A stretch of 64,000 nt of DNA from the NCBI RefSeq assembly GCF_023115465.1, contig NZ_CP096034.1:682001-746000 (forward strand). The letters run 5' to 3'. The translations under genes were made by a program, and so were the position numbers. Each line of letters starts with the position of its first letter. Positions within the stretch are counted from its first letter, which is position 1. A model generated the notes under the pieces. That model was given only the letters and a program-made list of their open reading frames with translations, did no database searches and was not told where the DNA came from. Below are positions 25,384 through 34,420 of the stretch, piece by piece. The DNA is from Gottfriedia acidiceleris (GTDB taxonomy: Bacteria; Bacillota; Bacilli; Bacillales; Bacillaceae_G).

Positions 25384-26280
25384 CTAATTTAAAGTTAACA
25401 GTAAAGCTTCTTTTAAAGATGGGAATTGAAAGTTATAATTAGTTTGAATGGCTTTAGAAGGCATAACTTTTTGACCTTCTAAAACTAGCATACTCATTTC
25501 ACCTAGTAATAATTGAAGGGCAAAATTTGGAACTCTTAATATATTTGGGCGATGTAAAGCTGCTGAAAGGGATCTGCTAAACTCGTTCATTGTTACTGGA
25601 TTAGGTGACACTAAGTTGAGTGGGCCTCTAATTTCAGTATTTTTTATTGAATGAAGTATTAGTCCAACAACATCCTTCTCATGAATCCAAGATATCCACT
25701 GAGTACCTTTTCCGATCGGACCACCAATAAATAATTTATAAGGCAAAATCATTATTGGAAGGGCTCCACCGTTTAACCCTAAAACAAGACCAAATCTAGC
25801 GAGAATAGTCCGAATTCCCAGTTCTTCAGCTTTTCTGGCAACAGTTTCCCATTCTCTTACAGTTGATGCTAAAAAATCATTTGAAATAGGCTTGTCATGT
25901 TCATTAAAAGTTATTGATTCCGAGGTTCCATAAAACCCTATTGCGCTAGCATTAATAAAAAGGTTTGGACGATGGGCTTGTCTTTCAAACCATGTAATTA
26001 GAATATTTGTAGACTTTATACGACTGTGTAGAATTTTGTCTTTTAATTGTTTAGTCCACCTACCGCTGTTTATTGATTCACCGGCTAAGTTAATGACGAC
26101 ATCAATGGACTCCCCAAAAGAATTAGAGGTTAATTGATCCCAATTAATATAAGTAATAAATGGATTAGATGAGGTTTTTATATTTCTTGTGACAATATAA
26201 CATTGAAATTCATGTCGAATAAATTCATTTATTAATTGAGATCCAATAAACCCTGTACCGCCTGTAAGAAGAATTTTCAT
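25384..26280 (-). CDS. yfhF: YfhF, TIGR01777-type NAD(P)-binding epimerase-like protein
   Basis: 298 aa short-chain dehydrogenase/epimerase relative. The N-terminal Rossmann motif is GGTGFIGSQL (7-16); the middle has LAGESINSGRW, INASAIGFYG and FLASTVREWE; and the C-terminal DUF1731 part runs VPNFALQLLLGEMSMLVLEGQKVMPSK. This family (SulA/YfcH/SDR39U1) has no firmly assigned substrate. AAGGAG precedes ATG 26280. Divergent from recX, as in B. subtilis. Confidence 0.92.
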   Translation of the reverse strand: MKILLTGGTGFIGSQLINEFIRHEFQCYIVTRNIKTSSNPFITYINWDQLTSNSFGESIDVVINLAGESINSGRWTKQLKDKILHSRIKSTNILITWFERQAHRPNLFINASAIGFYGTSESITFNEHDKPISNDFLASTVREWETVARKAEELGIRTILARFGLVLGLNGGALPIMILPYKLFIGGPIGKGTQWISWIHEKDVVGLILHSIKNTEIRGPLNLVSPNPVTMNEFSRSLSAALHRPNILRVPNFALQLLLGEMSMLVLEGQKVMPSKAIQTNYNFQFPSLKEALLLTLN

Positions 26281-26359
26281 CCACGCATCTCCTTAATACA
26301 TAATATGATATTATTATTTTTATGTGTACATAAAAACAAAATTTATTTTGAGGTAAATT

Positions 26360-27178
26360 ATGTCTATAATAACAAAAATTCAAGTTCAAAAATTAAATAA
26401 AGAACGATTTAATATTTACACAGATAGTGGTAATGGTGAAGAGTATTCATTTAGTGTAGATGCTGATACTCTTGTTAAATTTAACATAAAAAAGGGTCAA
26501 TCATTTGAGCCATTTGAACTAGAAGAGATATTAAATGCCGATCAACTTAGAAAGGCATATCTTTCTAGCATTGTTTATTTATCGAGAATGATGAGAACAA
26601 AAAAAGAAATAGAACAATATTTAACAAAGCAAGAATTCTTAATTGATACAATACAAACTACAATTATCCGACTTGTCGAAGAAGGGTATATTAATGAAGA
26701 AAAATACGCTGAAAGTTATGTCCGTACGTCTATTAATACGACATTGAAGGGACCAACGATCATTAAGAATGAATTACTAGCAAAAGGTATTCACAATTCT
26801 GTAATAGAGAAAAGCTTAATTTTATTTTCAAAAGATAAACAAATTCAACATGCTCTTTCACTGTGTCAAAAAAAGGTTTCTGCACTTTCGAAGTACTCAA
26901 CAAATCAAAAAAAGACAAAGCTTGAAGAACTGTTGAGAAGAAAAGGATATTCTGCTAACATCGCTTCGATTGCAATTGAAGAAACACAATATGAAAGTGA
27001 AGAAGATGATGAATTAGAAGCTCTATTAATACATGCTAGAAAAGCGAAAAAGAAATATGAAAAATTAAGTGGCTGGGAATATACTCAAAAAATGAAAACA
27101 GTATTATTTCGTAAAGGTTTCCCAATTGATTTAATTGAAAAAGCAATATTAATTTTAGAAGAGGAAGAACTAAATTAA
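26360..27178 (+). CDS. recX: Recombination regulator RecX
   Basis: 272 aa, close to the 264 aa of B. subtilis RecX. Helical three-helix repeats typical of RecX are visible: YLSRMMRTKKEIEQYLTKQE, then LVEEGYINEEKYAESYVR, then LLAKGIHNSVIEKSL. RecX binds RecA filaments and tunes their growth or disassembly in homologous recombination and the SOS response. The long low-similarity N-terminus (1-60) is also seen in other Bacillus RecX. RBS GAGGTAA. It stands between yfhF and yfhH as in B. subtilis. Confidence 0.95.
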   Translation: MSIITKIQVQKLNKERFNIYTDSGNGEEYSFSVDADTLVKFNIKKGQSFEPFELEEILNADQLRKAYLSSIVYLSRMMRTKKEIEQYLTKQEFLIDTIQTTIIRLVEEGYINEEKYAESYVRTSINTTLKGPTIIKNELLAKGIHNSVIEKSLILFSKDKQIQHALSLCQKKVSALSKYSTNQKKTKLEELLRRKGYSANIASIAIEETQYESEEDDELEALLIHARKAKKKYEKLSGWEYTQKMKTVLFRKGFPIDLIEKAILILEEEELN

Positions 27179-27240
27179 TTGGTTGTCTGTTATTAGCTTG
27201 ATATAATAAAACTATCTAAATGATTTAGAGGAGACATAAA

Positions 27241-27567
27241 ATGGAAATTCCAAAACGATATAGTGACTTAACGAAAGATGAATTAGTTCAAGAAATCAGC
27301 AATTTGAATCATCAAGCTAGAAAAGCTGAACAAATGGATATGATCAATGAACTTGAAGTTATACTTCGTAAAAAAACGATGGCTCAATCATATTTATTAG
27401 ACGCAAGTCAATTTATTCCTGGCGAGCAATATGAATTAATTGAAGAACCTGGTGTATTATTTATGATCACATATATGAATGGTATTTTTGCTTGGGGTCA
27501 TAAAAGCACTAATGAAGAAGAAATTGGAATCCCAATCGCATTATTAAAGAAACAAGGAACAAACTAA
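27241..27567 (+). CDS. yfhH: YfhH-family protein (DUF1811)
   Basis: 108 aa. N-terminal helical hairpin (KRYSDLTKDELVQEISNLNHQARKAEQMDMINELEVILRKK) and a C-terminal small beta-barrel (FIPGEQYELIEEPGVLFMITYMNGIFAWG), the layout of B. subtilis YfhH, whose function is unknown. TTAGAGGAGACATAAA is the RBS. 62 bp after recX, probably the same transcript, closed by the hairpin at 27641-27671. Confidence 0.88.
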   Translation: MEIPKRYSDLTKDELVQEISNLNHQARKAEQMDMINELEVILRKKTMAQSYLLDASQFIPGEQYELIEEPGVLFMITYMNGIFAWGHKSTNEEEIGIPIALLKKQGTN

Positions 27568-27640
27568 TTCAAAAATATAAAATCAGACTGATTGAAAACT
27601 GACTACTTTACTAACGAGCGTTTGGCTGGCATTCAGTCTA

Positions 27641-27671
27641 AAACCAGGGACGAATTGCCCCTGGCTTTTTA
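27641..27671. terminator. Bidirectional terminator
   Basis: AAAACCAGGG / CCCTGG with a TTTTTATTTT tail, between the convergent yfhH and sspK-like genes. Confidence 0.8.
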
Positions 27672-27681
27672 TTTTAAAGAA

Positions 27682-27840
27682 TTAATCATTACTAGGATTA
27701 CTTTTTGCCATTCTTCTTTGTGGACTTGTATTTATTTGACCATTAGGACGTATAGAAGCATTTTTTGATTTATAATCGATATTACCGTCAATTTTCATAT
27801 CGTGCTTTTGTGCTGAAAAACGTTCGCTTTTTGTTGTCAT
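27682..27840 (-). CDS. sspK: Small acid-soluble spore protein K-like
   Basis: 52 aa from ATG 27840, RBS AGGGGG. Begins MTTKSERFSAQKHDMKID, and the C-terminal part DYKSKNASIRPNGQINTSPQ then RRMAKSN matches the SspK pattern (D-Y-x-SK...NG.IN..PQ.RM). SspK is a minor spore protein made in the forespore. It lies at the sspK locus of B. subtilis, between yfhH and yfhJ, and is transcribed oppositely. Confidence 0.8.
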   Translation of the reverse strand: MTTKSERFSAQKHDMKIDGNIDYKSKNASIRPNGQINTSPQRRMAKSNPSND

Positions 27841-27958
27841 TAAAAAAACCCCCTAGTTATTAAAACTAATTGATGAAATGAACCATCATCAATATGATGA
27901 CCATTTTGAATTTAGATATGATGATAATAAATGTTTAAAAATTGGAAGGTGTAATTAT

Positions 27959-28237
27959 ATGGAGAAATATTTAGAGCAATTAACTGAGCTTTTATTAAAA
28001 GAAAACAGTCATTTAACATATTCACAAGCAAAAATTTGGGTTGAATGGCTATGGGAAGATTTTGAAGCTACTTATGCTAAAGCTGGAGAATATCATGGAG
28101 AACAAATGTCTAAAAAGGTTGTTCAACAATTTATATTCCAATATGGAAAATATTTGCATGAAACAGATATAAAAATTGCAAAGCCACCAGGTATAGAAAT
28201 TATAGAAACGAAAGAGAAGGATAATCTTCTTCATTAA
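27959..28237 (+). CDS. yfhJ: YfhJ, WVELL-domain small protein
   Basis: 92 aa from ATG 27959, preceded by GGAAGGTGTAATTAT; an upstream in-frame ATG (27878) would add 27 residues overlapping this RBS. Contains LTYSQAKIWVEWLWEDFEATYAKAG, a variant (WVEWL) of the WVELL signature of the YfhJ family, whose function is unknown. B. subtilis YfhJ is of similar size (about 88 aa) and position. A strong terminator follows. Confidence 0.88.
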   Translation: MEKYLEQLTELLLKENSHLTYSQAKIWVEWLWEDFEATYAKAGEYHGEQMSKKVVQQFIFQYGKYLHETDIKIAKPPGIEIIETKEKDNLLH

Positions 28238-28239
28238 TT

Positions 28240-28279
28240 AAATAACCCTTAGCAAAAAAATTGCTAAGGGTTATTTTTT
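28240..28279. terminator. Bidirectional terminator
   Basis: AATAACCCTTAGCAA / TTGCTAAGGGTTATT stem with AAAAA loop and T-run, between convergent yfhJ and yfhP. Confidence 0.92.
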
Positions 28280-28285
28280 GGTTTT

Positions 28286-29263
28286 TCAAGATTCTGCTTT
28301 TAGTTTTTTCTGTAATTTTTTCTCACTAAAGATCCAGCCTGTGAATGAACTGATAATATTATGTTCGTAGTCGAATTTAACTACTGCCACAAATGGATAG
28401 TATGTTTCTGTCCTGTACCTTAAATCGATTAGTCTTAATTCTTTATGATCATCATGTCCAATCAATTCCCAAATATAAACTGGTGAAAATGCCAGGAATG
28501 ATTTAACATTTTCATCCTTAAAGGCTGCTTTTACGTCTTCAATTACTGGTAAAGGGATTCTTTTAAATACGTCATTGATTTTAAAAATTCTTTTCTTTAT
28601 TTTGCCAACGTAATGATGAGAATCTGTACTTGCTACAATATGATAATGAGTGTATTTTATAGAAGGTGAAACATAGACACGTTTTACATCCGGTAATTTT
28701 TTTGTGACTGTTTGAATCACGATTTGTTTTTGTCGATATCTAAACGCATAGTAAAAAATCATAATGAAATAGAGCATGACACAGATCGGACCGGCTCTAA
28801 AATGAAAAATTACAAATGGAACTCCAACTAAATGGATTGCAAAAATAATTGGATCGAAAGTATTTATAATGCCAAAAGCAATCCAGCGTTTTGAAAAAGG
28901 CCTTAGTGCTTGGGTTCCATAGGCATTAAATAAATCAACAAAAACGTGTACACTTACTGCCAGGAAAGACCAAAATAAATAGAGACCAAAGTGTTCTTTA
29001 TTATTAAATAATGTCATAAGCGCAGAAAGTGATAATGTCCATAAAATGACTGCTGGAATTGAATGCGTAATTCCACGATGATGTTTTAAATATTTTGCGT
29101 TATTTCTTAATTTTAAGATCGTATCACTGTCTGGTAATTGTGATCCGATAATGGTTGTTAATAAGAGTGAGTTTGTCAAATGTGGTTCATGTAGGACAAT
29201 TGGACTCAGGGTTGCTAATCCGCCAAGTGTAAATCCCATTACAAGATGAGTTCCAGTATCCAT
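28286..29263 (-). CDS. yfhP: YfhP, membrane metal-dependent hydrolase-like protein
   Basis: 325 aa. N-terminal domain of the DUF457/YbcI membrane family with conserved acid/His residues (MDTGTHLVMGF, GSQLPDSDTILKL, HHRGITHSIPAVIL, SVHVFVDLFNAYG) and about four to five helices; the C-terminal half is a soluble beta-rich region. In B. subtilis YfhP has been proposed as a negative regulator of mutY (yfhQ), fabL, sspE and itself; the same divergent mutY neighbour is found here. Catalysis is not proven. RBS AAAGGGAGG before ATG 29263. Confidence 0.88.
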   Translation of the reverse strand: MDTGTHLVMGFTLGGLATLSPIVLHEPHLTNSLLLTTIIGSQLPDSDTILKLRNNAKYLKHHRGITHSIPAVILWTLSLSALMTLFNNKEHFGLYLFWSFLAVSVHVFVDLFNAYGTQALRPFSKRWIAFGIINTFDPIIFAIHLVGVPFVIFHFRAGPICVMLYFIMIFYYAFRYRQKQIVIQTVTKKLPDVKRVYVSPSIKYTHYHIVASTDSHHYVGKIKKRIFKINDVFKRIPLPVIEDVKAAFKDENVKSFLAFSPVYIWELIGHDDHKELRLIDLRYRTETYYPFVAVVKFDYEHNIISSFTGWIFSEKKLQKKLKAES

Positions 29264-29349
29264 TTAGTTCCTCCCTTTACTTACCCTTTTAATTTTTATA
29301 GTATTGACTATTAACAAAAACATATAGATGTTAGAGAAAGGTATAAGTT

Positions 29350-30447
29350 ATGAATAATGATTTAAATAAGACATTAGAAGTTTTCCCCAAAAATGACTTT
29401 AAAAATAATTTAGTTAATTGGTTTTTAGCAGAACAGAGATATTTACCTTGGAGAAAGAATAAAGACCCTTATCGAGTATGGGTTTCAGAAATAATGCTTC
29501 AGCAAACACGTGTAGATACAGTAATTCCTTTTTATAATAAGTTTATGCAAAATTTCCCTACTATTGCTGACTTGGCGAATGCCGAAGAAGAAAAAGTACT
29601 AAAAGCATGGGAAGGACTTGGTTATTATTCTAGGGCTAGAAATTTGCAATCGGCTGTCCGAGAAGTCCATGAAGAGTATTCAGGTAAAGTACCAGATACG
29701 CCAGAATTAATAAGCAAATTAAAAGGTGTAGGACCTTATACTGCTGGAGCAATCCTTAGTATTGCTTACGGTAAACCAGAGCCAGCGGTTGATGGGAATG
29801 TAATGAGGGTATTATCTAGAATATTAACAATTTGGGAAGACATTGGAGTACCTAAAAATCGAAAAATATTTGAACAAGCTGTAAGAGCTTTAATAAGTCA
29901 TGAAGATCCGTCTGCATTTAATCAAGGTTTAATGGAGCTTGGTGCATTAATTTGTACACCAACAAATCCTGCATGTTTACTATGTCCTGTAAGGGAACAA
30001 TGTTTAGCCTTTGAAACTGGGGTTGTGACTGAGTTACCTATAAAAAGTAAAAAGAAGGCACCTAAACCGATTGATTTAGTAGTGGGTGTCATTAAGAATA
30101 GAAATAATCAATATTTAATTCAACAAAGACCTTCAAGTGGATTACTTGCTAATATGTGGGAGTTTCCAACTGCTGAATTACAATCAACCATGTTATCTAA
30201 AAGTGATACACTTAGCTTTTTCTTAAATCAAGAATCTCAATTAGTAGTTGAAGGATTATCTTATCAATTTAATATTGAACATGTTTTTTCACATCTTGTA
30301 TGGAAAATGGAAGTATATGTTGGGGAAGCAATAAATGAAGGTAGTTTATCAAGTAATCAGAAATGGGTAACATTAGATGAGTGTAAAGAGCTCCCGTTTC
30401 CAGTAGTGCATCAAAAAATTTATCAGCAAATCGAAAAACTTCAGTAA
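29350..30447 (+). CDS. mutY: A/G-specific adenine glycosylase MutY
   Basis: 365 aa. Removes adenine mispaired with 8-oxoguanine. HhH-GPD core with catalytic Glu47 (VSEIMLQQTRV), helix-hairpin-helix LKGVGPYTAGA (124-134) and Asp148 (AVDGN); [4Fe-4S] cysteines at 202, 209, 212 and 218 with the C-X6-C-X2-C-X5-C spacing. Residues ~235-360 form the NUDIX-like domain that reads 8-oxoG (VVGVIKNRNNQYLIQQRP). Divergent from yfhP. A strong terminator follows the stop codon. Confidence 0.97.
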   Translation: MNNDLNKTLEVFPKNDFKNNLVNWFLAEQRYLPWRKNKDPYRVWVSEIMLQQTRVDTVIPFYNKFMQNFPTIADLANAEEEKVLKAWEGLGYYSRARNLQSAVREVHEEYSGKVPDTPELISKLKGVGPYTAGAILSIAYGKPEPAVDGNVMRVLSRILTIWEDIGVPKNRKIFEQAVRALISHEDPSAFNQGLMELGALICTPTNPACLLCPVREQCLAFETGVVTELPIKSKKKAPKPIDLVVGVIKNRNNQYLIQQRPSSGLLANMWEFPTAELQSTMLSKSDTLSFFLNQESQLVVEGLSYQFNIEHVFSHLVWKMEVYVGEAINEGSLSSNQKWVTLDECKELPFPVVHQKIYQQIEKLQ

Positions 30448-30452
30448 TAAAC

Positions 30453-30484
30453 AAAGAACCCCAACAAATAGTTGGGGTTCTTTG
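30453..30484. terminator. Bidirectional terminator
   Basis: AAAGAACCCCAAC / GTTGGGGTTCTTT stem between convergent mutY and yfhS. Confidence 0.92.
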
Positions 30485-30486
30485 TG

Positions 30487-30711
30487 CTAGTCAATAGTAG
30501 GGCGTGTACCACTAGTCCAGTCTGCTTCATTTCTATGAAGACCACCACGTGATTCAATTTCTTTTATTATTTCTTTTTGCATTGTGCTACCTTCGATATT
30601 TAAATAACCAGTAATTTGCTGAAATGAATGATGATAGTATTCCAATTCACTATCTTTCCACTGAGTTTTTGGAGTCATGGATAATTCTGAAAGATCTCTG
30701 CCAACGTACAT
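30487..30711 (-). CDS. yfhS: YfhS-like small protein
   Basis: 74 aa from ATG 30711, which has the RBS AAGGAGGCTTATT (a longer in-frame start at 30762 overlaps it). Sequence MYVGRDLSELSMTPKTQW, then DSELEYYHHSFQQITGYLNI, matches B. subtilis YfhS in size, style and position (after mutY). Function unknown; B. subtilis YfhS has been linked to spore formation. B. subtilis carries fabL between yfhS and sspE; here fabL is absent. Confidence 0.82.
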   Translation of the reverse strand: MYVGRDLSELSMTPKTQWKDSELEYYHHSFQQITGYLNIEGSTMQKEIIKEIESRGGLHRNEADWTSGTRPTID

Positions 30712-30789
30712 AATAAGCCTCCTTATAATTTTTTCTCTTAGTTTTCCACTCGAACAGTTCATTAAACAAAAAAATAAAGTAAAGTTTTT

Positions 30790-30819
30790 TACATATTACT
30801 CCGACTAATGGACATCATA
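30790..30819 (+). promoter_or_regulatory. Candidate sigma-G promoter of sspE
   Basis: TACATA (30790-30795), 17-bp spacer, CATCATA (30813-30819), close to the forespore sigma-G pattern TGNATA / CATNNTA. It lies just before the gene's GGAGGTG RBS; the implied leader is short. Confidence 0.4.
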
Positions 30820-30841
30820 TTATTCGTGGAGGTGATAAATC

Positions 30842-31141
30842 ATGAACAACAACAATCAATTCAATGCTGGAAAAACAGCATCTGGAACTAACATTGGCAA
30901 AGTAAGACAACAAAACCAAGGTTTTGGACAAGAGTTTTCAAGTGAAACTGATGTTCAAGCAGTTAGAGAAGCTAATGCACAATCTACTCAAAAAACTGCT
31001 TCTAAAAATTTTGGACAACAAAACCAAAGTTTTGGACAAGAGTTTGCAAGTGAAACTGATGTTCAAGCTGTAAGAGAAGCAAATGCAAAATCTGCACAAA
31101 GATCTTCTTCTGGCAACTTTGGTCAACAAAACCAACAATAA
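30842..31141 (+). CDS. sspE: Gamma-type small acid-soluble spore protein
   Basis: 99 aa, Gln/Asn/Ala-rich, with two long repeats (QNQGFGQEFSSETDVQAVRE and QNQSFGQEFASETDVQAVRE). EFSSETD and EFASETD are the sites cut by the germination protease GPR in gamma-type SASP, which serve as an amino-acid store during spore outgrowth. Ends in GNFGQQNQQ. RBS GGAGGTG; a sigma-G-like promoter lies directly upstream. Same chromosomal site as sspE of B. subtilis. Confidence 0.95.
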   Translation: MNNNNQFNAGKTASGTNIGKVRQQNQGFGQEFSSETDVQAVREANAQSTQKTASKNFGQQNQSFGQEFASETDVQAVREANAKSAQRSSSGNFGQQNQQ

Positions 31142-31446
31142 TTACCTAAAAGAAAATTACTAGAAGTGCGCTGTTGATGAAAGTTAGAGAGTAAAGACAT
31201 TTACTTCCTATACTCATCTTCCTGTCTGATGTGAGATCATGCAGTCTAGTTGTTATAAAGAACGTTCAAAAAGAGCACCCTTATGTTAAGGGTGCTCTTT
31301 TACCTTTGTGTAATGTATGTCCAACAATTTAAATCCTCATAGAATTATAAATTCTTCTCAATAGTCAAATATCGTCAAATGTAGTCAAAGGGATTATGTT
31401 AGTTTTCAAGAAATAGTGTAATAATGAAATAAGGATGGTGAATGGT
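31142..31446. other. 305-bp intergenic region
   Basis: About 125 bp of unexplained sequence follows sspE (including GTGCGCTGTTGATGAAAG), then the terminator at 31267-31302, then an AT-rich leader with AGTCAAATATCGTCAAATGT, a run of three (A/C)GTCAAA words at 31362-31389. No gene seen. Confidence 0.4.
31267..31302 (+). terminator. Terminator
   Basis: AAAAAGAGCACCCTTA / TAAGGGTGCTCTTTT, a long perfect stem. It ends the sspE transcript, or an unrecognised RNA after it. Confidence 0.9.
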
Positions 31447-31704
31447 ATGCAAGTATTCGATGAATTGGTAAGTCGTCAGCTTGAAACAATGGATCAGTTA
31501 ATAAAGATTCAAGAAGAAATTGAACGATGTCAAGAAATTGAAAACCAACTATTTGAATTAGAGGATTTGTCAAAGTTGTCTTCTATCCAAGATGAAATAC
31601 ATATAATGAGATCTGAATTAAAAGCTATCCAAGACACCTTTTTAATACAAACACAACAAATTATTAAATCTTTCTCAGATGAGAGAAAAATAGCATTAAA
31701 ATAA
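31447..31704 (+). CDS. ygaB: YgaB-like coiled-coil protein
   Basis: 85 aa from ATG 31447, with GGATGGTGAATGGT upstream (an in-frame ATG at 31435 lies within that RBS). Nearly all helical with heptad-like leucine/isoleucine spacing (LVSRQLETMDQLIKIQEEIE and SIQDEIHIMRSELKAIQDTF), consistent with the YgaB family of Bacillus; function unknown. Located between sspE and ygaC as in B. subtilis, which is the main support for the name. Confidence 0.72.
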   Translation: MQVFDELVSRQLETMDQLIKIQEEIERCQEIENQLFELEDLSKLSSIQDEIHIMRSELKAIQDTFLIQTQQIIKSFSDERKIALK

Positions 31705-31834
31705 AAAAACAATGGGGCATTTTACCAAATTAAACTCCCTTTTGTTTAAAAATGGATAAGAACTAGTTATAATAGAAATGTAAAGTATAAATAAAGTGTT
31801 GAAATGCGTCCACACTAGAAAGAAGGGAGAAACA

Positions 31835-32365
31835 ATGAACGTTCCCAAACCAGGAGAAAAAATACAGATACATAGTTACAAACATAATGGACATATTCAT
31901 CGTATATGGGAAGAGACAACCATTTTAAAAGGGACGCAGCAGTTAGTAATTGGCGCAAATGATCGCACGCTTGTAACTGAATCGGACGGTAGAACATGGG
32001 TTACACGAGAGCCAGCAATTTGTTACTTTGATATGGATTATTGGTTTAATGTTATTGGAATGATTAGAGAAGATGGAGTTTATTATTACTGTAATATTAG
32101 CTCACCATTCGTCTTTGAAGATGGTGCCATTAAGTATATTGACTATGATCTAGATATTAAAGTTTTTCCAGATATGACTTACGTGCTGTTAGATGAAGAT
32201 GAATATGAGAATCATCGACAAATAATGAATTATCCTCCTATTATTGACCCAATCTTAAAAAAGAACTTAGGTTATTTAAAGGAATTAATTCATCAACGAA
32301 AAGGGCCGTTTGCTACCGATTTTATTGATAATTGGTATGAACGATTCTTAATGTATCGTGATTAA
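31835..32365 (+). CDS. ygaC: DUF402 family protein YgaC (putative nucleoside tri/diphosphatase)
   Basis: 176 aa from ATG 31835 (RBS AAGGGAGAAACA). DUF402 fold: [63 protein letters not shown] and [17 protein letters not shown] are family blocks. Characterised relatives in staphylococci hydrolyse nucleoside di- and triphosphates; the same activity here is inference. Conserved position between ygaB and ygaD. Confidence 0.88.
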   Translation: MNVPKPGEKIQIHSYKHNGHIHRIWEETTILKGTQQLVIGANDRTLVTESDGRTWVTREPAICYFDMDYWFNVIGMIREDGVYYYCNISSPFVFEDGAIKYIDYDLDIKVFPDMTYVLLDEDEYENHRQIMNYPPIIDPILKKNLGYLKELIHQRKGPFATDFIDNWYERFLMYRD

Positions 32366-32366
32366 A

Positions 32367-32438
32367 CGAAACTGTTGAGCGGACTTAGTCTTTTGAGAAT
32401 CAATCATCTCAAAAAGATTGCTCAACAGTTTCTTTTTG
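32367..32438 (+). terminator. Terminator of ygaC
   Basis: GAAACTGTTGAGC pairs with GCTCAACAGTTTC, with an inner TTTTGAGA/TCTCAAAA stem and a TTTTT tail. Confidence 0.88.
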
Positions 32439-32460
32439 AATGATATGAAAGGATGAAAAT

Positions 32461-34221
32461 ATGGGAAGTATTAAACGTTATTTAAAATTTGTTAAACCAT
32501 ATCGATTTCATATTTTTTTAACGATTGCTATTGGTATCGTTAAATTTGGAATCCCATTGATATTACCGTTTTTATTAAAATATGTAGTTGATAACATCAT
32601 TAATTCATCATTACCAATTGCAACCAAAAGCTCACATCTTATCTACATCATGCTAATTGCATTTGGAATTTTTGTTATTGTAAGACCACCTATTGAGTAT
32701 TTCAGACAGTATTACGCTCAATATATCGGTAGTCGAATTTTATTTGATATTAGAGATCATTTATTTAAACATTTACAAAAACTAAGCTTAAGATATTATG
32801 CTAATGCAAAGACGGGTGAAGTCATTTCACGAGTAATAAATGATGTTGAATCTACTAAAGACTTTGTTATTACTGGGTTGATGAATGTTTGGTTAGATTT
32901 AATAACAATCTTAATTACAGTTACAATCATGTTAACAATGGATGTAAAGTTAACGCTTGTATCATTAATCGTTTTGCCGTTCTATACATTAGCAGTAAAG
33001 TACTTTTTCGGTCGACTTCGATTTTTGACTCGCCAAAGATCTCAAGCCTTAGCTGTTTTACAGGGGTTCTTAACAGAAAGAATTCAAGGGATGCAAGTAA
33101 CACGAAGTTTTGCATTGGAAGATTATGAAAGCGGACTATTTAAAGAAAAAAATGGTGAGTTTTTAGATCGTGCTCTTAAACATACAGGTTGGAATGCGAG
33201 TACGTTTACAATTATTAATACATTAACTGATATTGGACCATTATTAATTATCGGTTTTTCTGCATATCAAGTCATTCATGGTCACTTAACACTTGGTGAG
33301 ATGGTGGCATTCGTCGGATATATTGATCGTTTATATGATCCACTTAGAAGATTAGCGAATTCTTCAACATCATTAACACAATCGTTTGCATCGATGGATC
33401 GTGTCTTTGAATTAATGGATGAAAAGTATGATATCGTTAATCGGGATAATCCAATTTATGCCAAGAAGTTAGATGGTCAAATACACTTTAATCACGTATC
33501 TTTTCAATATAATGCCGCTGATGATGAAGTCATTCAAGATGTAACTTTTCAAATTGAACCTGGTCAAAAGATTGCATTGGTTGGATCGAGTGGTGGTGGA
33601 AAGTCTTCGTTAGTTAGTTTAATACCACGATTTTATGACGTAACAAAAGGTTCTATTAAAATTGATGGTGTTGACATAAGGGACTTTGATTTAAAAAGTA
33701 TGCGTGAAAAAATCGGTATTGTTTTACAAGACAATTTTCTTTTTAGTGATACTGTAAAATCGAACATTCATTATGGCAATCCGAGAGCTAGTGAAGAAGA
33801 AATTATTGCAGCTGCCAAAGCAGCCAATGCACACGATTTTATCATGAGTTTACCAGATGGATATGACACGCTTGTTGGGGAAAGAGGAGTAAAGCTTTCA
33901 GGTGGTCAAAAACAACGTGTAGCAATAGCCCGTGTATTTTTAAGAAATCCTTCTATTCTAATTTTTGATGAAGCTACTTCAGCTCTTGATTTAGAAAATG
34001 AAAGGTATATCCAAGACGCGATTCATGAATTAGCAAAGAACCGTACAACAATATTTATTGCACATAGATTATCTACCATTACACATGTAGATAAAATCGT
34101 TTATATTGATCAAGGTCGTATTGTCGAAATCGGTTCTCATGAGGAATTAATGGCAAAAAAAGAAGCTTACTATCATTTGTTTGAAATTCAAAATTTAGAA
34201 ACTAGTTCGAGTTCAGTATAG
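32461..34221 (+). CDS. ygaD: ABC exporter, fused membrane and ATPase domains (YgaD-like)
   Basis: 586 aa half-transporter. Residues 1-310 hold six membrane helices of the type-1 exporter fold; 340-580 the ATPase: Walker [11 protein letters not shown]-loop VLQDNFLF, signature LSGGQKQR, Walker [13 protein letters not shown] and His-loop IFIAHRLS. MsbA/LmrA/BmrA-type homodimeric exporters move lipids or drugs. B. subtilis ygaD occupies the same locus. The substrate is unknown. RBS GAAAGGATGAAAAT. Confidence 0.93.
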   Translation: MGSIKRYLKFVKPYRFHIFLTIAIGIVKFGIPLILPFLLKYVVDNIINSSLPIATKSSHLIYIMLIAFGIFVIVRPPIEYFRQYYAQYIGSRILFDIRDHLFKHLQKLSLRYYANAKTGEVISRVINDVESTKDFVITGLMNVWLDLITILITVTIMLTMDVKLTLVSLIVLPFYTLAVKYFFGRLRFLTRQRSQALAVLQGFLTERIQGMQVTRSFALEDYESGLFKEKNGEFLDRALKHTGWNASTFTIINTLTDIGPLLIIGFSAYQVIHGHLTLGEMVAFVGYIDRLYDPLRRLANSSTSLTQSFASMDRVFELMDEKYDIVNRDNPIYAKKLDGQIHFNHVSFQYNAADDEVIQDVTFQIEPGQKIALVGSSGGGKSSLVSLIPRFYDVTKGSIKIDGVDIRDFDLKSMREKIGIVLQDNFLFSDTVKSNIHYGNPRASEEEIIAAAKAANAHDFIMSLPDGYDTLVGERGVKLSGGQKQRVAIARVFLRNPSILIFDEATSALDLENERYIQDAIHELAKNRTTIFIAHRLSTITHVDKIVYIDQGRIVEIGSHEELMAKKEAYYHLFEIQNLETSSSSV

Positions 34222-34227
34222 AAGATT

Positions 34228-34257
34228 AGCACAAAGATATTCTTTGTGCTTTTTTTA
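34228..34257 (+). terminator. Terminator of ygaD
   Basis: AGCACAAAGA / TCTTTGTGCT plus TTTTTTT. Confidence 0.9.
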
Positions 34258-34284
34258 TTTGAAGAAGTAAGTGTAAATTAAACA

Positions 34285-34392
34285 ACGAACTGCAAATAAA
34301 ATCCGAAAATCAAAAATGAAATTGGCAGAAATGCAAATAAAATACTAGAATCGCAAATAATATCAGCAAAACTGCAATTAAAGTTTCAAGAA
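34285..34392. repeat. Degenerate short-repeat tract between ygaD and ygaE
   Basis: Four imperfect copies of a GCAAATAAAAT-like word (TGCAAATAAAATCCGAAAAT, TGCAAATAAAATACTAGAAT, CGCAAATAATATCAGCAAAA, TGCAATTAAAG). The first 27 bp match 24/27 with the minus strand of 10135-10161. Confidence 0.55.
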
Positions 34393-34420
34393 TAAAAGCC
34401 TCCACAATTGGAGGCTTTTA
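34393..34420. terminator. Bidirectional terminator
   Basis: AAAAGCCTCCA / TGGAGGCTTTT stem; overlaps the stop codon of ygaE and serves both convergent genes. Confidence 0.85.
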
